From Bacteroidota bacterium (GTDB lineage: Bacteria; Bacteroidota; Ignavibacteria; Kryptoniales; JAKASW01): a stretch of 64,000 nucleotides of DNA. The stretch is taken from assembly GCA_021825585.1 (NCBI GenBank), contig JAKAGT010000002.1, forward strand, positions 62,001 to 126,000, written 5' to 3'. The translations under genes were made by a program, and so were the position numbers. This document shows, one piece after another, positions 51,797 to 60,513 of the stretch. The notes beneath the pieces were generated by a model. That model was not told where the DNA came from. It ran no database searches and saw nothing but the letters and a program-made list of their open reading frames with translations. The first letter of the stretch is position 1, and each line of letters opens with the position of its first letter.

Positions 51797-52719
51797 GCCG
51801 CCCTGGCCTCCCCCTGAATTTTCATTTCGATCATCGTCAGTATGAAAATCACCGCCGCGAGAACGAAGGCGATCGACGCGGCATATCCCATCTGCCAGTA
51901 GCGGAATCCCTGCCGGTACATCATGAGTACGATGGACAGGGTGGAATCGACCGGGCCGCCGCCGGTCATTATGTAAGGTTCCGCGAAGAGCTGCAGATAT
52001 CCTATCAGGGTTACCACGGTGACAAAAAGCGTCGTCGGCGCCAGCATCGGCACCGTAATCTTCCAGAATCTCTGGAAAGGCCCCGCGCCGTCAATTTCCG
52101 CAGCCTCATAAAGAGCTTCGGGGATCGTCTGCAAACCTGCGAGAAAGATCATCATCGTGTAACCGAAATTCTTCCACACGGCGAAGAGTATGATTGCAGG
52201 CATCGCCCAGAACGGATTGCTGAGCCAATCATGCGGTGAGACTCCGATGAAACTGAGCACGTAATTCAGAAGACCGAAATGCGGATCGTAGATGTACTTC
52301 CACACAACAGACACTGCCACTAACGTCGCGACAACCGGGGCGAAATATCCGACACGGAGGACCGACTTGAAACGTACGAGCTTTGAGTTAAGGAGTACCG
52401 CCGCGGTGAGCGCGACCAGGATGGTAAGCGGCGCCCCGACAACCAGGAAGTAAAAAGTGTTGAACATCGCCTTCCAGAAGAGCGGATCCGAATAGAGATT
52501 TGCGTAATTCCGGAATCCAACAAAGCGGGCGAAGCTGAGATTCGCCAGCGAATAGATGTCAAAGTCGGTGAAGCTCATCAGGAATGCAATGACGACAGGA
52601 ATGGCAAAGAAAATCGTCAACAGGACCAGCGAAGGCGCAATGAACAGGTAAGGAACCGCTGTCCTCGCCGACAGCCTCTTTCCTCCGACTGCCGAACCCG
52701 CGCTCTTTCTCCTGTCCAT
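51793..52719 (-). CDS. Sugar ABC transporter permease (MalF/UgpA type)
   Basis: The 308-residue protein has six to seven membrane helices. It begins RTAVPYLFIAPSLVLLTIFF and carries the coupling motif LYEAAEIDGAGPFQRFWKIT, followed by VTLIGYLQLFAEPYIMTGGG and PVDSTLSIVLMMYRQGFRYW. It lies 3 bases after the binding-protein gene. It partners with the MalG-type permease to form the membrane channel. Confidence 0.94.
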   Translation of the reverse strand: MDRRKSAGSAVGGKRLSARTAVPYLFIAPSLVLLTIFFAIPVVIAFLMSFTDFDIYSLANLSFARFVGFRNYANLYSDPLFWKAMFNTFYFLVVGAPLTILVALTAAVLLNSKLVRFKSVLRVGYFAPVVATLVAVSVVWKYIYDPHFGLLNYVLSFIGVSPHDWLSNPFWAMPAIILFAVWKNFGYTMMIFLAGLQTIPEALYEAAEIDGAGPFQRFWKITVPMLAPTTLFVTVVTLIGYLQLFAEPYIMTGGGPVDSTLSIVLMMYRQGFRYWQMGYAASIAFVLAAVIFILTMIEMKIQGEARAA

Positions 52720-52722
52720 TTG

Positions 52723-54000
52723 CTATTCGAACATCCTGCCGGTTCTCCTGAGCCAGCGTCTTTTTTCAAGTATCCTGTTTATGTCGGAGTCCATGCCCCT
52801 GATCGCCTGTGAGAGCGTGTTCCTTTCCCAGACAACCGTCTCGATCCATTCTCCCATTTTCCCTGTGACCTGCTCCCACTCCGGTATGCGCGGGAAAGGC
52901 CTCGCGGCTTCAAGCTGCTCGTAGAAGGCCGCCACCATCGGGTTCCCGAGAAGCGTGGAGTCTTTCCATGTGCTCTTCACGGCGGGGAGGTCGTAGGTGG
53001 TCTTGTAGAATTGGAGCTGGTTCTTGGGACGCGACAGGAACTCGATGAGCTTCCACGCCTCCTTCTTCACCTTTGAATCGCGGAATATAACGAGGCTGCT
53101 TCCGCCAGCGTTTGCTGCCCGGTTCTTGTTCATGGGCAGCGGCGCCACTGCCCACCTGCCGTTCAAGTACGGGACCCTGTTCCGCAGCTGGTCTATGTTC
53201 CACGGTCCGCTGATGAACATACAGACGAACCCCGAGGCAAACGCCTGGTAAAGGTTCGTAGTCGCGTTGGATTCGGTCGGTGCGTAACCGCGCTTGAAGA
53301 AGTTCAGGTAGTAATCGAACGCCGCGCTGTCGTTCGAGGAGGTCACGTTCGAATAGCAATCGTCGTCTTTGAGTATGGTGCCGTCATTTTGCCATGCAAA
53401 AAATATCTCGTCGAATTCGAAACTCGGATTGACAGGAAGGTAAATGCCGTAACACTTCCGGTTATTCAACTTCGTCGAATAGTCAGTCAAGAGCTTAGCA
53501 GCCTCGAGGAGCTGGTTCCAGTTCTCCGGAGGGTGGTGCATCCCGACCGCGTTCAGCATGTCCTTCCTGTAAAAAAGCACCCTCGTGTCGACGTACCAGG
53601 GAATTCCGTAGGTCCTGTTCCCGATTCTGTTGGTTTCCCATATGCCGCTGAAATATTCGTCAGGATTCACGCCATTGGAGGAATCGATGAGCGAATCAAG
53701 CGGTTGAAGTGCATTGACGGCGTGAAGCTCCGGGATCCACGTATTCCCAAGCTGGCACATATCGGGTAGTGCGTTTCCGGCGAACGCGGTGAGAAGCTTG
53801 TCATGTGCTGAAGTCCACGGAATCACCTGAAGATCGACGTGGATGCCGGGATTCTGACGCTCGAACTGCCGCACGAGCGGACCGACTTCTTCCCCTTCAA
53901 ATCCCATTGCCCAGAACCTGACAATCTTCTTCGCACCTGGAGATGCGGAGCATGAGACGATGAGAAATGCGAGAAGAAGGAGAGAAAAAATTCTGATCAT
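52723..54000 (-). CDS. Sugar-binding lipoprotein of the ABC importer
   Basis: The 425-residue protein has a lipoprotein signal (MIRIFSLLLLAFLIVSCSAS). Its solute-binding fold matches family 1: KIVRFWAMGFEGEEVGPLVR, FERQNPGIHVDLQVIPWTSA, LLTAFAGNALPDMCQLGNTW and YGIPWYVDTRVLFYRKDMLN. It should deliver an oligosaccharide to the two downstream permeases. The start shares one base with the stop of the large hydrolase gene (TGATG). Given the neighbouring GH144 and GH94 enzymes, a beta-linked gluco-oligosaccharide is the likely ligand. Confidence 0.93.
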   Translation of the reverse strand: MIRIFSLLLLAFLIVSCSASPGAKKIVRFWAMGFEGEEVGPLVRQFERQNPGIHVDLQVIPWTSAHDKLLTAFAGNALPDMCQLGNTWIPELHAVNALQPLDSLIDSSNGVNPDEYFSGIWETNRIGNRTYGIPWYVDTRVLFYRKDMLNAVGMHHPPENWNQLLEAAKLLTDYSTKLNNRKCYGIYLPVNPSFEFDEIFFAWQNDGTILKDDDCYSNVTSSNDSAAFDYYLNFFKRGYAPTESNATTNLYQAFASGFVCMFISGPWNIDQLRNRVPYLNGRWAVAPLPMNKNRAANAGGSSLVIFRDSKVKKEAWKLIEFLSRPKNQLQFYKTTYDLPAVKSTWKDSTLLGNPMVAAFYEQLEAARPFPRIPEWEQVTGKMGEWIETVVWERNTLSQAIRGMDSDINRILEKRRWLRRTGRMFE

Positions 54001-57000
54001 CAGTACTTCATCTCCAATCTAGCAGGTAATTTCCTCACTTCCACACTCCGCCCGTCATTGACAGGGACGGGAACACCGTCTATCAAACCCTTCTTTATCG
54101 GTTTATCCAATGGAGACTCGACTACGAGATGACACTGTCGGAAATCGATATCTCCGGATAATGAATATACGACGACACCCTTCCGAGTACCGACGGCGTA
54201 ATTCAGTTTTCCCCAATACGTCGGCAGGCCTGTAACGGAAACCCTGTTCGTGTCGCTCACCCAATCTTCCGGTATTCCGGCGCCTACGACAAGCGCCGAA
54301 TCGTCCTCACGCTCGTATGCAAACATGGCACGTACCGAACGGACGAAGTCCGAGCCTACCCACGCGTGAGGCATATCGCCGATGAACTTAGGCGTGTCGC
54401 GGTCTCTCCAAATAACTTCGGGCCATTCGTTCCAGTTCAGCGGCCGCCTGTCATCCATGAAGAAATTCGTCAGTTCGAGCGCTCTCCGCTTTTCGCCGAG
54501 ATAAACAAAAGTTCCGATTATTCTCGTCTCGTACGGCGTGTAAGCGTCCCAATCAGCAAGGTCGTCCTTACGAGCCTCGAAATACTTATAATACTTCTCG
54601 AATGTATTTCTGAGCTGCGGCTCGGGGATGCTGTCAAGTTCGCCGACAGGATCGATGCCGATCGTAGTTGAAGTTGCGTCGAAATCACCGAGCTCGACGC
54701 AGCCGGGGATGTAATCGATGTGCATACCCTTCATCGCGAGACGCATGGATGAATAGAGACATTTCCTGAAGTCGTCTCGCTGTGAGGCGAATTCCTTCTC
54801 AAGCGTCTTCTCTCCGAGAATGCGCGCCATTGTCGTGGCGTCTTTCAGGCCAAGCAACACGAAAAAATCGTCCCAGTACGAATGCTCAGGATGATTGGAA
54901 TAACCTTCGTGGCTTATCGAGGCGGGTACCAGCCCGTAACACGCGCGCTGCTCCGGAGTGCCGGTGCGATATTTGCCGGTCATTTCCTGGCGGCGGAGCG
55001 ACTCGATGTAACGGACAACTTTCATCACCGACTTGAACTTCTCCCGCAGCCACGTCGTGTCCCGGGTGAAGTCAAAATACTGCATCACGGCATAAATGTA
55101 CTCTCCATGACTGTCATTCTCGGGCACCGGATCCGCACCGTGGGAATCCACCACGCAAGGAACTTTCCCCGAAGGGGAGATATGCTGCGAGTACCAATCG
55201 ATATATTCGCGGACGGCTTTGGAATCCCCGAACCTGAGAAGGGCTGCCGACATCATAGAGCCGTCGCGTATCCAGGAACGGTCGTAGGAACGAGTGCCCG
55301 GCTGAAGGGCGGAACCGTCGCGATTGATGAAAATGTAGGCGAGGTTGGACTTCACCGTGTTGACGATTTCCTGAGCTTTCCCCGGGAGTTCAATGCTGAC
55401 CTTATCGAGCTTCGATTCCCAGAACCGTTCGGCTGCGCCGAGTTTGCCGGTCACAAAATCCGCCGGCGAACGCATATTTGCCGCGCATCCGCCTGCATCG
55501 CCATGAAACGGTACTGCTACATAGAATTCTTCAGAGCTGTCTTGAGCCAGATCAAAGCTGTACGCGAGCGCCGCAGACGCGTGAGAAAAGTGATCGTGAA
55601 CGGAATCGGAAGGCGGCAACACTCCCCGCGAAATATACTCGGTGATATCCCCGGAGTCGAACACAGTCGCGCCAAAACCGGCAGGCTTGCTCAGCGGGAT
55701 CACCTTTCTTCCGTCGACATCCACCGACTGACCGTGATAAGAGATGTCCGAAATTGTGGTCACTCCCCCGAGACTGTTCAGGAACTGCCATGGCGGGTCG
55801 ACCTGGAACGGACGGATCGCGACGAGGAATTTCCCCTTAAGCCGGTGTTGGCCCGTGTTAGTGAGCCTGTATCTTACGATCAGAACCGACCTACCTGCAT
55901 CTCCGGAGGCGAAGGCGGTTACTGCGAGACGCAGGTTTTTTGCTTCCCACTCAACCGAGGGAACAGGCAGGTACTTCTTAGCAAGCGACTGGCTCGTCGT
56001 GACACTGTGCCATGTTGTTAGGGAATCGCCCGCATAGATGAACGGTTCAAGCGAGAAACCGGACTTTGCGACTTCGACCTGTCCCTGCTCATTCATCAGC
56101 GCACTCTTCGAATCTCCGTCTGCACCGACAACGGTCCAGTATGATTGTCTATTCGTGAAATACCGCGGGTAGCATCCGGCGGGCGCTTGCTGTGCAACGG
56201 AGTCGAAGAAATCATTGAGGGAGCTTCCGAAGGCGATACTTCTGATCTTTATATTTGAAATCGCATAGTCATTGCCTGAGTCGCTCTTCAATAGATCAAG
56301 CCGGATATATCTTGCATCCGCTTCGGACAAATAGATATTGTCGACCCCGCCGTTTCCCCTCTCGACCCGGTATGCGGTTTCCCAAACCTTACTATCGTCC
56401 GATAATTTCACATCATATTTAGTGGCAAACGCTCTCCCCTTCCAATTTATCGTGAGACCACCCAGATCGCGCAACTGCAAGCGGTCGATCAAAAGCCATT
56501 CCTTCCCCGACTTCCCGGAGCTTTCCCAGTAAGTTAAATCGTCATTGTCGATCGCGAGCCCGGGGGGGTGGCCCTCTTTGTACGACGACGCGGAAATCAT
56601 CGGATTGGGGAACGGCGTGGAGTCCGGAACCATCGCTTCTATCCTGAAGTCGTCGATGTATATCGTCCCTTCCCCGCCAGTACCGGCCGATACAACGAAC
56701 TGGATACTGTCGACTTTGTGAATCTCGCCGCCGCCGGAGGGTCCCCACGCGAACGTTATGTCCCTCTTTCTGATCGACTTCCTGGTCCAGCGATCCGGGT
56801 AATGGATGTTCAACTGTTTGATCCAGAAGACATTCCCGAGCGAATCCAGCAGCTTAAACTCGAAATTGTTAACCGGCGTATCGCCTCTGTAGTAAAATGT
56901 GAACATGTAATTCGGCGGGAGCTCGATCGGAAATTTCTTCTCGGCTATTGCATAACCCGAACCGCCGTGAAAATTGAAGTGAATAGCCATCGACTTGTCG

Positions 57001-57158
57001 GAATAGCCGGGCGCACTCTTGATCGACATTGTCACCCCGTCGGAAGTGATCGGTCTCCATCCATGAACCGTATCGAAGTTGTCCAGGAGAGTGTCCTGGG
57101 CAAGACTCGGTGCAGACTGGCAAAGAATCAAGCCGAGGAGAATGACTACCTGTTTCAC
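54000..57158 (-). CDS. Large secreted glycoside hydrolase: two carbohydrate-binding domains plus six-hairpin catalytic domain
   Basis: The preferred start is GTG at 57158. It overlaps the upstream stop as GTGA and gives a compact signal peptide (MKQVVILLGLILCQSAPSLA). ATG at 57173 is the alternative. The mature protein has a CBM11-like beta-sandwich (about 25-185), an F5/8 type C (discoidin/CBM32-like) domain (about 190-315, ISASSYKEGHPPGLAIDNDD), a beta-supersandwich, and an alpha/alpha six-hairpin barrel (about 620-1000; RSYDRSWIRDGSMMSAALLR, FKSVMKVVRYIESLRRQEMT, YWDDFFVLLGLKDATTMARI, DMPHAWVGSDFVRSVRAMFA). The fold is that of GH15/GH94-type clans, but no exact family was identified. Position in the operon points to extracellular or periplasmic glucan processing. 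Confidence 0.82.
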   Translation of the reverse strand: MKQVVILLGLILCQSAPSLAQDTLLDNFDTVHGWRPITSDGVTMSIKSAPGYSDKSMAIHFNFHGGSGYAIAEKKFPIELPPNYMFTFYYRGDTPVNNFEFKLLDSLGNVFWIKQLNIHYPDRWTRKSIRKRDITFAWGPSGGGEIHKVDSIQFVVSAGTGGEGTIYIDDFRIEAMVPDSTPFPNPMISASSYKEGHPPGLAIDNDDLTYWESSGKSGKEWLLIDRLQLRDLGGLTINWKGRAFATKYDVKLSDDSKVWETAYRVERGNGGVDNIYLSEADARYIRLDLLKSDSGNDYAISNIKIRSIAFGSSLNDFFDSVAQQAPAGCYPRYFTNRQSYWTVVGADGDSKSALMNEQGQVEVAKSGFSLEPFIYAGDSLTTWHSVTTSQSLAKKYLPVPSVEWEAKNLRLAVTAFASGDAGRSVLIVRYRLTNTGQHRLKGKFLVAIRPFQVDPPWQFLNSLGGVTTISDISYHGQSVDVDGRKVIPLSKPAGFGATVFDSGDITEYISRGVLPPSDSVHDHFSHASAALAYSFDLAQDSSEEFYVAVPFHGDAGGCAANMRSPADFVTGKLGAAERFWESKLDKVSIELPGKAQEIVNTVKSNLAYIFINRDGSALQPGTRSYDRSWIRDGSMMSAALLRFGDSKAVREYIDWYSQHISPSGKVPCVVDSHGADPVPENDSHGEYIYAVMQYFDFTRDTTWLREKFKSVMKVVRYIESLRRQEMTGKYRTGTPEQRACYGLVPASISHEGYSNHPEHSYWDDFFVLLGLKDATTMARILGEKTLEKEFASQRDDFRKCLYSSMRLAMKGMHIDYIPGCVELGDFDATSTTIGIDPVGELDSIPEPQLRNTFEKYYKYFEARKDDLADWDAYTPYETRIIGTFVYLGEKRRALELTNFFMDDRRPLNWNEWPEVIWRDRDTPKFIGDMPHAWVGSDFVRSVRAMFAYEREDDSALVVGAGIPEDWVSDTNRVSVTGLPTYWGKLNYAVGTRKGVVVYSLSGDIDFRQCHLVVESPLDKPIKKGLIDGVPVPVNDGRSVEVRKLPARLEMKY

Positions 57159-58627
57159 TTCGTTCCCAGCCATCCTCCGGTGAACCCCGCCCTTCGGAGG
57201 CCATCGACTATGTACTTGTTCTCCCTCATGATTTTCCAAACGAAACCGGTGCGGTAGTTTTCAAGCATGATGAGTACCGGTCCCTGATCTATGCCGAGAT
57301 AATCCTGATCGAACCATCCCTTGCCGTCGTTTGCGGGATAAGTTGGATTGAACGCGTCGACGAAGCCATACTTTCGCCAGACCAGATTACCGTACTTCTT
57401 TTTCATCGCGAGAAGTGCCTGGATACAAATCTTCGGAGCAAACGGCATCGAACCGCCCGCAGCTGCCGGGGTAATCGTGCCGTCGTCGTTCACCCAATCG
57501 AAGGAGACTCCGTGGGCAGTATACCCCTGGAATCTTCTTTTTACGCCGTCTATGACAATTGTCGTGTCGCCCGGACCGTCGGATGCCGTGAATCCCCAGA
57601 TTGAATCGCTGTACCCCTTGTAATGCAGCGGGTTTTCTATCGCGTAGTCTCGTTGCGATATAGTTGCTCTCCGCGAATTCTCGAAGTAGTCGATGCCTTT
57701 CTTACGCATGTACTCATCCTTGATTCCCCGAAAATCAATCCAGCACTGCGAATATTGATGGCCGAAAAGCGGTCCGAAGCTGATGAAGTTCATTCCGTAG
57801 TATGTCGCCCAGATGTATGTCTTTGTCCATACCGTCCACGCCGTTGGCGGCACAGCGTATGTCGGAGAACCGAGTGCGAGCACATAGAGGAGCATCGCTT
57901 CGTCCAGCCCTTTCCAGCTCAGCGGCGCATAGCCCTTCTCCGGTGTCCACCCCATGTTGATGAGCGGTTTGTCACGCTCGAAGAAATGCCAGTTCATCCT
58001 TAAGTACAGTGAGTCTGCGATTGACCGGATTTCCTCCTCCTCAGCCGTGTTCCTGTCGAAGTAAGTCTGACAAAACAGGACGCCGTACATCAAGATTGCA
58101 GAGTCAATTGTGGATAGTTCCACCCTGTCGAAGCGTGTGCCAGTGTCCAAATCGAGGAAGTGATAATAGAAACCTTTGTATCCCGTGACACCTGTCTCGT
58201 CGGGGCCCATTCTCGCGTCACGGAAAAATCTCAGCGTCGTCAATACGCGAGCGATGGCCTGCTCCCTTGTAATGTAGCCGCGCTCGACGCCGATTGGATA
58301 CGACGTCAGGGCGAACCCCACGGCGGCGATAGATGAGAATGTCCTTGTCGGATAACGGTCAGGGGCGAGACCGTTTTTCGGATTGGTTGTTTCCCAGAAG
58401 TAATCGAACGTTCTGTGCTCAAGCGAGTCGAGGAACGCCGCGTCGCCTGCAGTTAAGCCAAGCTGTTCCTGATGAGACGTTTTATCTTGTTGACACACGG
58501 CACGGGACGCTGTGGGGGGAGTGAGCGCGATAGCCAATAAAGCAAGAGCAAGAATTACCGTCAGCTTCGACACGGGCTTCCCTGAGCCGCACTGGATTGA
58601 TGTCATTGCCGCCATGCCATTTGACAC
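57155..58627 (-). CDS. GH144-type endo-beta-1,2-glucanase (glucoamylase-like domain), periplasmic or lipid-free secreted
   Basis: The 490-residue protein has a signal peptide (ILALALLAIALTPPTASRAV) and the glucoamylase-like domain Pfam groups as PF10091, which includes GH144: HRTFDYFWETTNPKNGLAPD then SSIAAVGFALTSYPIGVERG, TGYKGFYYHFLDLDTGTRFD, RVELSTIDSAILMYGVLFCQ, GHQYSQCWIDFRGIKDEYMR, ENSRRATISQRDYAIENPLH, DQGPVLIMLENYRTGFVWKI. GH144 enzymes cut beta-1,2-glucan to sophoro-oligosaccharides. The GTG at 58627 shares one base with the upstream stop (TAGTG); ATG at 58615 is possible. Unlike its upstream paralogue it has no sorting domain, so it should stay in the periplasm. Confidence 0.87.
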   Translation of the reverse strand: MSNGMAAMTSIQCGSGKPVSKLTVILALALLAIALTPPTASRAVCQQDKTSHQEQLGLTAGDAAFLDSLEHRTFDYFWETTNPKNGLAPDRYPTRTFSSIAAVGFALTSYPIGVERGYITREQAIARVLTTLRFFRDARMGPDETGVTGYKGFYYHFLDLDTGTRFDRVELSTIDSAILMYGVLFCQTYFDRNTAEEEEIRSIADSLYLRMNWHFFERDKPLINMGWTPEKGYAPLSWKGLDEAMLLYVLALGSPTYAVPPTAWTVWTKTYIWATYYGMNFISFGPLFGHQYSQCWIDFRGIKDEYMRKKGIDYFENSRRATISQRDYAIENPLHYKGYSDSIWGFTASDGPGDTTIVIDGVKRRFQGYTAHGVSFDWVNDDGTITPAAAGGSMPFAPKICIQALLAMKKKYGNLVWRKYGFVDAFNPTYPANDGKGWFDQDYLGIDQGPVLIMLENYRTGFVWKIMRENKYIVDGLRRAGFTGGWLGTK

Positions 58628-60513
58628 TACTTTATTATAATCATTTTTCTCGTAAGCTTGCGCCCTTCGGCGACCAACTGATATATGTACACGCCGCTCA
58701 CAAGCCGCGAACCGTCAGCTTCAACGGTGTGCGTTCCCGGTCCCTCCCTGCCGTCGACCAGTGTTTCAACTACCCTTCCGATAACATCGTATACTTTAAG
58801 CGTGACATGACTGAAGGCAGTGAGACGATAGCTGATCGCTGTAGCAGGGTTGAACGGATTCGGATAGTTCTGCTCCAGTTGAGTCTTCGACGGGACGTTG
58901 CCGCCAGGCTCATTTACCGCTGTCACAGGAGAAAAATAGAGAGCAGAGAGCCCAGTCTGGATATCTTTGTCCTGCATGAACCGGTCCCACACATTCTGGT
59001 TACGATAGTTTTCGATCATGATGGCAATCGGTCCCTGGTCGATACCGATGTTCTGCTGGTCGAACCATCCCTTGCTTACGTTGAATGCGTCTCCGAGCCC
59101 GTACGGCGTTACGAGTTGAGTACGGTAAGTGTCGTACATTGCTCTTAATGCCGCGATGGATTCCGTCGGCGTGAATACTATCGATCCTCCCGCCGCAGTG
59201 GGTGCAATTGTACCATTATCGTTCTGCGCAGGCGGCGCGCCATGCGCAAGATAACCGCCGGGATCGTCCGAGGCGGTCAATCCCCATATCGAGTCGCTGT
59301 ATGCCGCAAATCCTCCTGGATTCGCCGCACAGTAAGCGCGGTCAGCAAGTGTCGCACGCCTGGAATTTTCAAAGTACGTTATCCCTTTTAGTTTCGTATA
59401 AGAATCCTGGATACTCCTGTAGTCTATCCAGCACTCGGAATATTGATGGCCGAAGAGCGGTGGAAAAACAATGAAGCTGTAGCCATATTGGGTTTGCCAC
59501 GAGTAGCCGCTCGTCCAGCTTATATAGAGGTTTCTCCCATTTGCGGGGTGCGTCGGTGAGCCGGCCGCGAGCGTGTTCATAATCATGGCCTCACAGTATC
59601 CGATCCATGGTCCAACTCCGCTGAACTGATTTTCCGGTGTCCACTGCATATAAATGCCGCTGTCGTACGCCTGCATCCACCTCCAGTCGACGCGATTGTA
59701 AATCGAGTCGGCGAGCTCACGTATTTGAGTGTCGACCGAATCCGACGAAGTGAAATAATTCCTGCAATAAAGTATTCCCGCCAAAAGGAGTGCGGTGTCG
59801 ATCGATGACAGCTCACAATCGCCGGATCTCAAGCCCGTCTGCATGTTCAGGAAGTGATAGAAGAACCCTTTGTATCCGGCATACCCTTGTGAACCGTCTC
59901 CCTGCGGCAGGGTCCAGAAGGTCTTCAGCGTAGTCAGCACCCTGTCCCTTCCGGCAGCGGCCGGTATCCACCCATGATCGATGCCGATGCAGATTGCCGT
60001 CAGGCCAAAACCCACCGACGCGATGCTGCAATCCGAGCCCTGCGTGCTTCGGTCCTTGATCAATCCGTTCGAGGGATTGGCTTCATACCAGAAGAAGTCA
60101 ATTGCGGATTCCTGGATGAAATCCAAAAACTGGTCATCGGTTAGCGTGTGGGGGACGGCAGTGACGTGGGATGAAGAGTCGCTGACCTGGTTGGAGCTGT
60201 TGACTGCTTTCACGTAATATGAATAAGTCGTGTCGTTCTTCACCGATTTATCCGCGAAGCCGGTCATCCATGTCGGCTGGCCGACCAACTGAACGTATCC
60301 TCCCGTCCCGTCGGCTTGTCTGAATACGTAGTAACCTGCAACATTCTGGTTCTCGACCGGATTCCAATGAAGGATCACACATCTGTCGCCGACTACGGTA
60401 ATAACTCCCTGAGGGGTCTGAGGCGCAGAGGCTGCGCAAGACTCAAGCGCAACCAGTGAAACGGCAATTGTCATGAGAATTCTTCGGACGATCACCATCT
60501 TGCATCTGATCAT
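58627..60513 (-). CDS. Fibronectin III - GH144-type beta-1,2-glucanase - T9SS sorting domain, cell-surface enzyme
   Basis: The 628-residue protein has a signal peptide (MVIVRRILMTIAVSLVALES from the second Met) and a fibronectin type III domain (about 32-120, VILHWNPVENQNVAGYYVFR). A GH144-like catalytic domain follows (about 125-535, ESAIDFFWYEANPSNGLIKD, AGYKGFFYHFLNMQTGLRSG, GHQYSECWIDYRSIQDSYTK, ENSRRATLADRAYC, DQGPIAIMIENYRNQNVWDR), then a type A sorting domain (LEQNYPNPFNPATAISYRLT, SGVYIYQLVAEGRKLTRKMI). It is homologous to the next gene through the catalytic domain. Being T9SS-sorted it should act on polymeric glucan at the cell surface. Its start overlaps the GH94 stop (ATGA). Confidence 0.9.
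   Translation of the reverse strand: MIRCKMVIVRRILMTIAVSLVALESCAASAPQTPQGVITVVGDRCVILHWNPVENQNVAGYYVFRQADGTGGYVQLVGQPTWMTGFADKSVKNDTTYSYYVKAVNSSNQVSDSSSHVTAVPHTLTDDQFLDFIQESAIDFFWYEANPSNGLIKDRSTQGSDCSIASVGFGLTAICIGIDHGWIPAAAGRDRVLTTLKTFWTLPQGDGSQGYAGYKGFFYHFLNMQTGLRSGDCELSSIDTALLLAGILYCRNYFTSSDSVDTQIRELADSIYNRVDWRWMQAYDSGIYMQWTPENQFSGVGPWIGYCEAMIMNTLAAGSPTHPANGRNLYISWTSGYSWQTQYGYSFIVFPPLFGHQYSECWIDYRSIQDSYTKLKGITYFENSRRATLADRAYCAANPGGFAAYSDSIWGLTASDDPGGYLAHGAPPAQNDNGTIAPTAAGGSIVFTPTESIAALRAMYDTYRTQLVTPYGLGDAFNVSKGWFDQQNIGIDQGPIAIMIENYRNQNVWDRFMQDKDIQTGLSALYFSPVTAVNEPGGNVPSKTQLEQNYPNPFNPATAISYRLTAFSHVTLKVYDVIGRVVETLVDGREGPGTHTVEADGSRLVSGVYIYQLVAEGRKLTRKMIIIK

Noticed and set aside
54882-56021. 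379-codon plus-strand frame
   Set aside because: Lies wholly antisense to the well-supported six-hairpin hydrolase; basic and His/Arg-rich composition typical of a shadow frame.
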